Below, piece by piece: positions 47,308 through 57,650 of a DNA stretch of 64,000 bases. A program made the translations under genes and the position numbers. Origin of the DNA: Agelas oroides. Its lineage: Eukaryota; Porifera; Demospongiae; Agelasida; Agelasidae. Location: positions 7,007,754 to 7,071,753 of the forward strand of contig OX422191.1 of assembly GCA_949130485.1 (NCBI GenBank), written 5' to 3'. The notes below the pieces were generated by a model. It saw only the letters and a list, made by a program, of their open reading frames with translations. It searched no databases and was not told the DNA's origin. Position 1 is the stretch's first letter. Every line of letters begins with the position of its first letter.

Positions 47308-50249
47308 TCAAGTAGAGCTATGGTACAATGGAGTAGAGTCATGGGAGAGTGTAGTAGAGTCAAGTAGAGCCACGGTTGCATGTAGTAGAGTCATGTAGAA
47401 CCAAGTAGAGCCATGGTAGAATGTAGCAGAGTCAAGTAGAGTCACGTGGAGCAATGGTAGAATGTAGTAGAGCCAAGGAAGAGTGTAGTAGAGCCAAGCA
47501 GAGCCATGGTAGAGTGTAGTATAGCCAAGTGGAGCCAAGTAGAGCAATGGGCGAGTGTAGGAGAGTCAAGTAGAGTCAAGAAGAGCCATGGTAGAATATA
47601 GTAGAGGCATACAGAGTCAAGTAGAGCTATGGTAGAATGCAGTAGGGTCATATAGAGAGAAGTTGAACTATGGTTGAATGTAGTAGAGTCAAGTAGAGCC
47701 AAGTAGAGCCATGGGAGAGTGCAGTAGAGTCAAATAGAGCCAAGTAGAGCCATGGTAGAGTGTAGTAGAGTCAAGTACAGTCAAGTAGAGCCATGGTAGA
47801 ATGTAGTAGAGTCATGTAGAGTCAAGTAGAGCCATGGTAGAATGTAGTAGAGTAAAGTAGAGCCGTGGTAGAGTGTAGGAGGGTCAAGTAGAGTCACGTG
47901 GATCCATTGTATAGGATGTAGTAGAGCTAACATAGAGTGTAGTAGAGACAAGTAGAGCCAGGTCTAGAAATGATATAGTGTATGAGAGTCATGTAGAGCA
48001 AAGTAGAGCCATTGTAGAGTGTAGTAGAGTCAAGTAGAGCCATGGTAGAATGTAGTAGAGTCATGTAGTGTCAACTAGAGCCATGGTACAATGGAGTAGA
48101 GCCATGGTAGGGTGTAGTAGAGTCAAGTAGAGCCACGGTTGCATGTATAGTAGAGTCATGTACAACTAAGTAGAGCCATGGTAGAATGTAGTAGAGCCAG
48201 GTAGAGCTATGGTAGAATGCAGCAGAGTCAAGTAGAGTCACGTGGAGCCATGGTAGAATGTAGTAGAGCAAAGGTAGAGAGTGTAGTACTGTCAAGTAGA
48301 GTCAAGTAGAGCCATGGCAGAATGTAGTAGAGTCAAGTAGAGTCAAGTAGAGCAATGGTAGAATGTATTAGAGGCATAGAGAGTCAAGTAGAGCTATGGT
48401 AGAATGCAGTAGAGTCACGTAGAGTCACGTGGAGCCATGGTAGAATGTAGTAGAGACATGGTAGAGTGTAGTAGAGTCAAGTAGAGACAAGTAGAGCAAT
48501 GGTAGAGTGTAGTAGAGTCATGTAGAGCCAAGTAGATCCATGGTAGAATGTAGTAGAGCCAAGTAGAGCAATGATAGAGTGTAGGTAAGTCAAGTAGAGT
48601 CACGAAGAGCCATGGTAGAATGTAGTAGAGTCATGTAGTGTCAAGTAGAGCTATGGTACAATGGAGTAGAGCCATGGGAGAGTGTAGTAGATTGAACTAG
48701 AGCCACGGTTGGATGTAGTAGAGTCATGTAGAACCAAGTAGAGCCATGGTAGAGTGTAGTAGAGTCAAGTAGAGCCAAGTAGAGCCATGGTAGAGTGTAG
48801 TAGAGCCAAGTAGAGCATTGGGAGAGTGTAGGAGAGTCAAGTAGAGTCAAGAAAAGCAATGGTAGAATGTAGTAGAGGCATACAGAGTCAAGTAGAACTA
48901 TGGAAGAATGTAGTAAAGACATGGTAGAATGTAGTAGAGTCAAGTAGAGCCAAGTACTGCCATGGTAGAGTGTAGTAGAGTCAAGTAGAGCCAAGTAGAG
49001 CCATGGTAGAGTGTAGTAGAGCCAGGTAGAGCAATGGTAGAGTGTAGGAGAGTCAAGTAGAGTCAAGAAGAGCCATGTTAGAATTCAGTAGAATCATGTA
49101 GTGTCAAGTAGAGCCATGGTACAATGGAGTAGAGCCATGGTAGAGTGTAGTAGAGTCAAGTAGAGCCAAGTTGAGCAATGGTAGAGTGTAGTGGACTCAA
49201 GTAGAGCCAAGTACTGCCATGGTAGAGTGTAGTAGAGTCAAGTAGAGCCAAGTAGAGCCATGGTAGAGTGTAGTAGAGCCAGGTAGAGCAATGGTAGAGT
49301 GTAGGAGAGTCAAGTAGAGTCACGAAGAGCCATGTTAGAATTCAGTAGAATCATGTAGTGTCAAGTAGAGCCATGGTACAATGGAGTAGAGCCATGGTAG
49401 AGTGTAGTAGAGTCAAGTAGAGCCAAGTTGAGCAATGGTAGAGTGTAGTAGAGTCTAGTAGAGCCATAGTAGAATGTAGTAGAGTCATGTAGTGTGAAGT
49501 AGAGCCATGATATACAATGGAGTAGAACCATGGTAGAGTGTAGTAGAGTCATGTAGAGTGAAGTGTAGCATGGGTAAAATGTAGTAGAGCAAGGTAGAGC
49601 AATGGTAGAGTGTAGTAGAGTCAAGTAGAGCCAGGTCTAGCAATGATGTAGTGTAGTATAGTCAAGATGAGCCAAGTAGAGCCATCGTAGAGTGTAGTAG
49701 AGTCGAGTAGAGTCATGGTAGAATATAGTAGAGTCATGTAGTGTCAAGTTGAGCCAAGGTACATTGGAGTAGAGCCATGGTAGAGTGTAGTAGAGTCAAG
49801 TAGAGCCAAGTAGAGCCATGGTAGAATGTAGTAGAGTGATGTAGAGTCACGTGGAGCCATGGTAGAATGAAGTAGAGACATGGTAGAGTGTAGTAGAGTC
49901 AAGTAGATCCAAATACAGCCATGGTAGAGTGTAGTAGAGTCACGTAGAGCCGAGTTGAGCCAAGATAGGGTGTAGTGGACTCAAGTAGAGCCAAGTTGAG
50001 CCATGGTAGAGTGTAGTAGAGTCAAGTAGAGTCAAGTAGAGCCATGGTAGAATGTAGTAGAGTCATGTAGTGTGAAGTAGAGCCATGATATACAATGGAG
50101 TAGAGCCATGGTAGAGTGTAGTAGAGTCAAGTAGAGCCAAGTAGAGCCAAGGTAGAGTGTAGTGGACTCAAGTAGAGTCAAGTAGAGCCATGGTAGAGTG
50201 TAGTAGAGTCAAGTAGAGCCATGGTAGAATGTAGTAAAGTCATGTAGTG
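47308..50249 (+). repeat. HOR unit E2 (2,942 bp)
   Basis: E unit between homologous sites at 47,308 and 50,250. It lacks 352 bp present at the equivalent place in E1 (46,331-46,682): near 49,630, GTAGAGCC runs straight into AGGTCTAGCAATGATG. Markers before that point are offset by 3,294 from E1, markers after it by 2,942. Confidence 0.88.
49074..49356 (+). repeat. GAATTC-bearing pair, 257 bp apart (E2)
   Basis: CATGTTAGAATTCAG at 49,074 and 49,331. The second copy is preceded by GTCACGAAGAG where the others have GTCAAGAAGAG. Confidence 0.85.
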
Positions 50250-53200
50250 TCAAGTAGAGCTATGGTACAATGGAGTAGAGTCATGGGAGAGTGTAGTAGA
50301 GTCAAGTAGAGCCACGGTTGCATGTAGTAGAGTCATGTAGAACCAAGTAGAGCCATGGTAGAATGTAGCAGAGTCAAGTAGAGTCACGTGGAGCAATGGT
50401 AGAATGTAGTAGAGCCAAGGTAGAGTGTAGTAGAGCCAAGCAGAGCCATGGTAGAGTGTAGCATAGCCAAGTGGAGCCAAGTAGAGCAATGGGCGAGTGT
50501 AGGAGAGTCAAGTAGAGTCAAGAAGAGCCATGGTAGAATATAGTAGAGGCATACAGAGTCAAGTAGAGCTATGGTAGAATGCAGTAGGGTCATATAGAGA
50601 GAAGTTGAACTATGGTTGAATGTAGTAGAGTCAAGTAGAGCCAAGTAGAGCCATGGGAGAGTGCAGTAGAGTCAAATAGAGCCAAGTAGAGCCATGGTAG
50701 AGTGTAGTAGAGTCAAGTACAGTCAAGTAGAGCCATGGTAGAATGTAGTAGAGTCATGTAGAGTCAAGTAGAGCCATGGTAGAATGTAGTAGAGTAAAGT
50801 AGAGCCGTGGTAGAGTGTAGGAGGGTCAAGTAGAGTCACGTGGATCCATTGTATAGGATGTAGTAGAGCTAACATAGAGTGTAGTAGAGACAAGTAGAGC
50901 CAGGTCTAGAAATGATATAGTGTAAGAGAGTCATGTAGAGCAAAGTAGAGCCATTGTAGAGTGTAGTAGAGTCAAGTAGAGCCATGGTAGAATGTAGTAG
51001 AGTCATGTAGTGTCAACTAGAGCCATGGTACAATGGAGTAGAGCCATGGTAGGGTGTAGTAGAGTCAAGTAGAGCCACGGTTGCATGTATAGTAGAGTCA
51101 TGTACAACTAAGTAGAGCCATGGTAGAATGTAGTAGAGCCAGGTAGAGCTATGGTAGAATGCAGCAGAGTCAAGTAGAGTCACGTGGAGCCATGGTAGAA
51201 TGTAGTAGAGCAAAGGTAGAGAGTGTAGTACTGTCAAGTAGAGTCAAGTAGAGCCATGGCAGAATGTAGTAGAGTCAAGTAGAGTCAAGTAGAGCAATGG
51301 TAGAATGTAGTAGAGGCATAGAGAGTCAAGTAGAGCTATGGTAGAATGCAGTAGAGTCACGTAGAGTCACGTGGAGCCATGGTAGAATGTAGTAGAGACA
51401 TGGTAGAGTGTAGTAGAGTCAAGTAGAGACAAGTAGAGCAATGGTAGAGTGTAGTAGAGTCATGTAGAGCCAAGTAGATCCATGGTAGAATGTAGTAGAG
51501 CCAAGTAGAGCAATGATAGAGTGTAGGTAAGTCAAGTAGAGTCACGAAGGGCCATGGTAGAATGTAGTAGAGTCATGTAGTGTCAAGTAGAGCTATGGTA
51601 CAATGGAGTAGAGCCATGGGAGAGTGTAGTAGATTGAACTAGAGCCACGGTTGGATGTAGTAGAGTCATGTAGAACCAAGTAGAGCCATGGTAGAGTGTA
51701 GTAGAGTCAAGTAGAGCCAAGTAGAGCCATGGTAGAGTGTAGTAGAGCATTGGGAGAGTGTAGGAGAGTCAAGTAGAGTCAAGAAAAGCAATGGTAGAAT
51801 GTAGTAGAGGCATACAGAGTCAAGTAGAACTATGGAAGAATGTAGTAAAGACATGGTAGAATGTAGTAGAGTCAAGTAGAGCCAAGTAGAGCCATGGTAG
51901 AGTGTAGTAGAGCCAGGTAGAGCAATGGTAGAGTGTAGGAGAGTCAAGTAGAGTCAAGAAGAGCCATGTTAGAATTCAGTAGAATCATGTAGTGTCAAGT
52001 AGAGCCATGGTACAATGGAGTAGAGCCATGGTAGAGTGTAGTAGAGTCAAGTAGAGCCAAGTTGAGCAATGGTAGAGTGTAGTGGACTCAAGTAGAGCCA
52101 AGTACTGCCATGGTAGAGTGTAGTAGAGTCAAGTAGAGCCAAGTAGAGCCATGGTAGAGTGTAGTAGAGCCAGGTAGAGCAATGGTAGAGTGTAGGAGAG
52201 TCAAGTAGAGTCAAGAAGAGCCATGTTAGAATTCAGTAGAATCATGTAGTGTCAAGTAGAGCCATGGTACAATGGAGTAGAGCCATGGTAGAGTGTAGTA
52301 GAGTCAAGTAGAGCCAAGTTGAGCAATGGTAGAGTGTAGTAGAGTCTAGTAGAGCCATAGTAGAATGTAGTAGAGTCATGTAGTGTGAAGTAGAGCCATG
52401 ATATACAATGGAGTAGAACCATGGTAGAGTGTAGTAGAGTCATGTAGAGTGAAGTGTAGCATGGGTAAAATGTAGTAGAGCAAGGTAGAGCAATGGTAGA
52501 GTGTAGTAGAGTCAAGTAGAGCCATGGTAGAATGTAGTAGAGTCATGTAGTGTGAAGTAGAGCCATGATATACAATGGAGTAGAACCATGGTAGAGTGTA
52601 GTAGAGTCAAGTAGAGCGAAGTAGAACCAATGTAGAGTGTAGTGGATTCAAGTAGAGCCAAGTAGAGCCATGGTAGAGTGTAGTAGAGTCAAGTAGAGTC
52701 AAGTAGAGCCATGGTAGAATGTAGTAGAGTCATGTAGAGTGAAGTGTAGCATGGGTAGAATGTAGTAGAGCAAGGTAGAGCCATGGTAGAGTGTAGGAGA
52801 GTCAAGTAGAGTTACGTGGATCCATGGTAGAATGTAGTAGAGCCAAGGTAGAGTGTAGTAGAGACAAGTAGAGCCAGGTCTAGCAATGATGTAGTGTAGT
52901 ATAGTCAAGATGAGCCAAGTAGAGCCATCGTAGAGTGTAGTAGAGTCGAGTAGAGTCATGGTAGAATATAGTAGAGTCATGTAGTGTCAAGTTGAGCCAA
53001 GGTACATTGGAGTAGAGCCATGGTAGAGTGTAGTAGAGTCAAGTAGAGCCAAGTAGAGCCATGGTAGAATGTAGTAGAGTGATGTAGAGTCACGTGGAGC
53101 CATGGTAGAATGAAGTAGAGACATGGTAGAGTGTAGTAGAGTCAAGTAGATCCAAATACAGCCATGGTAGAGTGTAGTAGAGTCACGTAGAGCCGAGTTG

Positions 53201-53492
53201 AGCCAAGATAGGGTGTAGTGGACTCAAGTAGAGCCAAGTTGAGCCATGGTAGAGTGTAGTAGAGTCAAGTAGAGTCAAGTAGAGCCATGGTAGAATGTAG
53301 TAGAGTCATGTAGTGTGAAGTAGAGCCATGATATACAATGGAGTAGAACCATGGTAGAGTGTAGTAGAGTCAAGTAGAGCCAAGTAGAGCCAAGGTAGAG
53401 TGTAGTGGACTCAAGTAGAGTCAAGTAGAGCCATGGTAGAGTGTAGTAGAGTCAAGTAGAGCCATGGTAGAATGTAGTAAAGTCATGTAGTG
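50250..53492 (+). repeat. HOR unit E3 (3,243 bp)
   Basis: Collinear with E2 at 2,942 bp over its first part (for example 48,415 and 51,357) and with E1 at 6,185 bp over its last part (46,514 and 52,699); 6,185 is 2,942 plus 3,243. It keeps the 352-bp segment missing from E2 and has a 51-bp loss near 51,750 and 51,885 relative to E2 (the 3,294 offset becomes 2,891 by 52,252 when combined with the 352-bp event). Confidence 0.83.
51965..52247 (+). repeat. GAATTC-bearing pair, 257 bp apart (E3)
   Basis: CATGTTAGAATTCAG at 51,965 and 52,222, with the same internal markers as the pairs in E1 and E2. Confidence 0.85.
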
Positions 53493-55351
53493 TCAAGTAG
53501 AGCTATGGTACAATGGAGTAGAGTCATGGGAGAGTGTAGTAGAGTCAAGTAGAGCCACGGTTGCATGTAGTAGAGTCATGTAGAACCAAGTAGAGCCATG
53601 GTAGAATGTAGCAGAGTCAAGTAGAGTCACGTGGAGCAATGGTAGAATGTAGTAGAGCCAAGGTAGAGTGTAGTAGAGCCAAGCAGACCCATGGTAGAGT
53701 GTAGTATAGCCAAGTAGAGCCAAGTAGAGCAATGGGCGAGTGTAGGAGAGTCAAGTAGAGTCAAGAAGAGCCATGGTAGAATATAGTAGAGGCATACAGA
53801 GTCAAGTAGAGCTATGGTAGAATGCAGTAGGGTCATATAGAGAGAAGTTGAACTATGGTTGAATGTAGTAGAGTCAAGTAGAGCCAAGTAGAGCCATGGG
53901 AGAGTGCAGTAGAGTCAAATAGAGCCAAGTAGAGCCATGGTAGAGTGTAGTAGAGTCAAGTACAGTCAAGTAGAGCCATGGTAGAATGTAGTAGAGTCAT
54001 GTAGAGTCAAGTAGAGCCATGGTAGAATGTAGTAGAGTAAAGTAGAGCCGTGGTAGAGTGTAGGAGGGTCAAGTAGAGTCACGTGGATCCATTGTATAGG
54101 ATGTAGTAGAGCTAACATAGAGTGTAGTAGAGACAAGTAGAGCCAGGTCTAGAAATGATATAGTGTATGAGAGTCATGTAGAGCAAAGTAGAGCCATTGT
54201 AGAGTGTAGTAGAGTCAAGTAGAGCCATGGTAGAATGTAGTAGAGTCATGTAGTGTCAACTAGAGCCATGGTACAATGGAGTAGAGCCATGGTAGGGTGT
54301 AGTAGAGTCAAGTAGAGCCACGGTTGCATGTATAGTAGAGTCATGTACAACTAAGTAGAGCCATGGTAGAATGTAGTAGAGCCAGGTAGAGCTATGGTAG
54401 AATGCAGCAGAGTCAAGTAGAGTCACGTGGAGCCATGGTAGAATGTAGTAGAGCAAAGGTAGAGTGTAGTACTGTCAAGTAGAGTCAAGTAGAGCCATGG
54501 CAGAATGTAGTAGAGTCAAGTAGAGTCAAGTAGAGCAATGGTAGAATGTAGTAGAGGCATAGAGAGTCAAGTAGAGCTATGGTAGAATGCAGTAGAGTCA
54601 CGTAGAGTCACGTGGAGCCATGGTAGAATGTAGTAGAGACATGGTAGAGTGTAGTAGAGTCAAGTAGAGACAAGTAGAGCAATGGTAGAGTGTAGTAGAG
54701 TCATGTAGAGCCAAGTAGATCCATGGTAGAATGTAGTAGAGCCAAGTAGAGCAATGATAGAGTGTAGGTAAGTCAAGTAGAGTCACGAAGAGCCATGGTA
54801 GAATTTAGTAGAATCATGTAGTGACAAGTAGAGCAATGGTACAATGGAGTAGAGCCATGGTAGAGTGTAGTAGAGTCAAGTAGAGCCATGATAGAATGTA
54901 ATAGAGTCATGTAGTGTGAATTAGAGCGATGATATACAATGGAGTATAGCCATGGGAGAGTGTACTAGAGTCAAGTAGAGCCATGGTAGAGTGTAGTAGA
55001 GTCAAGTAGAGGCAGGTAGAGCCATGGTAGAGTGTAGTAGAGTCAAGTAGAGCCAAGTAGAGCCATGGTAGAGTGTAGTAGAGCCAAGTAGAGCATTGGG
55101 AGATTGTAGGAGAGTCAAGTAGAGTCAAGAAAAGCTATGGTAGAATGTAGTAGAGGCATACAGAGTCAAGTAGAACAATGGAAGAATGCAGTAAAGACAT
55201 GGTAGAATGTAGTAGAGTCAAGTAGAGCCAAGTACTGCCATGGTAGAGTGTAGTAGAGTCAAGTAGAGCCAAGTAGAGCCATGGTAGAGTGTAGTAGAGC
55301 CAGGTAGAGCAATGGTAGAGTGTAGGAGAGTCAAGTAGAGTCAAGAAGAGC

Positions 55352-55634
55352 CATGTTAGAATTCAGTAGAATCATGTAGTGTCAAGTAGAGCCATGGTAC
55401 AATGGAGTAGAGCCATGGTAGAGTGTAGTAGAGTCAAGTAGAGCCAAGTTGAGCAATGGTAGAGTGTAGTGGACTCAAGTAGAGCCAAGTACTGCCATGG
55501 TAGAGTGTAGTAGAGTCAAGTAGAGCCAAGTAGAGCCATGGTAGAGTGTAGTAGAGCCAGGTAGAGCAATGGTAGAGTGTAGGAGAGTCAAGTAGAGTCA
55601 AGAAGAGCCATGTTAGAATTCAGTAGAATCATGT
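55352..55634 (+). repeat. GAATTC-bearing pair, 257 bp apart (E4)
   Basis: CATGTTAGAATTCAG at 55,352 and 55,609, followed directly by the 42-bp duplication. Confidence 0.85.
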
Positions 55635-55668
55635 AGTGTCAAGTAGAGCCATGGTACAATGGAGTAGA

Positions 55669-55735
55669 GCTGTAGTAGAGTCAAGTAGAGCCATGGTACA
55701 ATGGAGTAGAGCTGTAGTAGAGTCAAGTAGAGCCA
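55669..55735 (+). repeat. 42-bp tandem duplication after a deletion
   Basis: GAGCTGTAGTAGAGTC occurs twice, 42 bp apart (GCTGTAG at 55,669 and 55,711). GAGCTGTAG is a fusion formed by losing the CATGGTAGAGTG part of GAGCCATGGTAGAGTGTAG seen in sister copies. Two events are visible: a deletion, then duplication of the deleted form. Confidence 0.82.
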
Positions 55736-57650
55736 AGTTGAGCAATGGTAGAGTGTAGTAGAGTCAAGTAGAGCCATAGTAGAATGTAGTAGAGTCATGT
55801 AGTGTGAAGTAGAGCCATGATATACAATGGAGTAGAACCATGGTAGAGTGTAGTAGAGTCAAGTAGAGCGAAGTAGAACCAATGTAGAGTGTAGTGGATT
55901 CAAGTAGAGCCAAGTAGAGCCATGGTAGAGTGTAGTAGAGTCAAGTAGAGTCAAGTAGAGCCATGGTAGAATGTAGTAGAGTCATGTAGAGTGAAGTTTA
56001 GCATGGGTAGAATGTAGTAGAGCAAGGTAGAGCCATGGTAGAGTGTAGGAGAGTCAAGTAGAGTTACGTGGATCCATGGTAGAATGTAGTAGAGCCAAGG
56101 TAGAGTGTAGTAGAGACAAGTAGAGCCAGGTCTAGCAATGATGTAGTGTAGTATAGTCAAGATGAGCCAAGTAGAGTCATCGTAGAGTGTAGTAGAGTCG
56201 AGTAGAGTCATGGTAGAATATAGTAGAGTCATGTAGTGTCAAGTTGAGCCAAGGTACATTGGAGTAGAGCCATGGTAGAGTGTAGTAGAGTCAAGTAAAG
56301 CCAAGTAGAGTCATGGTAGAGTGTAGTAGAGTCAAGTAGAGCCAAGTAGAGCCATGGTAGAATGTAGTAGAGTCCTTTAGTGTCAAGTAGACACATGGTA
56401 CTATGGAGTAGAGCCATGGTAGAGTGCAGTAGATTCAGGTAGAGCCACGTAGAGCCACGGTAGCATGTAGTAGAGTCATGTAGAGCCAAGTAGAGCCATG
56501 GTAGAATGCAGTAGAGCTAGGTAGAGCCATGGTAGAATGCAGTACAGTCAAGTAGAGTCACGTGGATCCATGGTATACAATGTAGTAGAGCCAAGGTAGA
56601 GTGTAGTACAGTGAAGTAGAGTCAAGTATAGCCATGGTAGCATGTAGTAGAGGTATACAGAGTCAAGTAGAGCTATTGTAGAATGTAGTAGAGTCAAGTA
56701 GAGTCACGTGGTGCCATGGTAGAATGTAGTAGAGACATGGTAGAGTGTAGTACAGTCAAGTAGAGACGAGTAGAGCCATGGTAGAGTGTAGTGGATTCAA
56801 GTAGAGCCAAGTAGAGCCATGGTAGAGTGTAGAAGAGTCAAGTAGAGTCAAGAAGAGGCATGGTAGCATTTAGTAGAATCATGTAGTGTCAAGTAGAGCC
56901 ATGGTAGAATGAAGTAGAGCAAGGTAGAGCCATGGTAGTGTGTAGTAGAGTCAAGTAGAGTCACATGGAGCATTGTTAGAATGTAGTAGAGCCAAGGTAG
57001 ATTGTAGTACAGTCAAGTAGAGTAAAGTAGAGCCATGGCAGAATGTAGTAGAGTCAAGTAGAGTGAAGTAGAGCCATGGTAGAATGTAGTAGAGGCATAC
57101 AGAGTCAAGTAGAACTATGGTAGAATGCAGTAGAGTCACGTAGAGTCACGTGGAACTATGGTAGAATGTAGTAGAGACATGGTAGAGTGTAGTAGAGTCA
57201 AGTAGATCCAAGTACAGCCATGGTAGAGTGTAGTAGAGTCTCGTAGAGCCGAGTTGAGCCAAGGTAGGGTGTAGTGGACTCAAGTAGAGCCAAGTATAGC
57301 CATGGTAGAGTGTAGTAGAGTCAAGTAGAGTCAAGTAGAGCCATGGTAGAATGTAGTAGAGTCATGTAGTGTGAAGTAGAGCCATGATATACAATGGAGT
57401 AGAGCCATGGTAGAGTGCAGTAGAGTCAAGTAGAGCCAAGTAGAGCCAAGGTAGAGTGTAGTGGACTCAAGTAGAGCCAAGTAGAGCCATGGTAGAGTGT
57501 AGTAGAGTCAAGTAGAGCCATGGTAGAATGTAGTAGAGTCATGTAGTGTCAAGTAGAGCTATGGTACAATGGAGTAGAGCCATGGGAGAGTGTAGTAGAT
57601 TGAACTAGAGCCACGGTTGGATGTAGTAGAGTCATGTAGAACCAAGTAGA

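Larger units (their letters stand above)
53493..57650 (+). repeat. E4, distal copy of the E1 start
   Basis: Begins as E3 does (offset 3,243). From 53.5 to 57.65 kb it repeats E1 in order at offsets of about 12.0 to 12.2 kb, for example 42,208 and 54,256, 43,754 and 55,951, 44,944 and 57,146. Like E1, and unlike E2 and E3, it includes the A/C-type insert (56,298-57,650, CCTTTAG at 56,374). Collinearity with E1 ends near 57,650. Confidence 0.85.
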
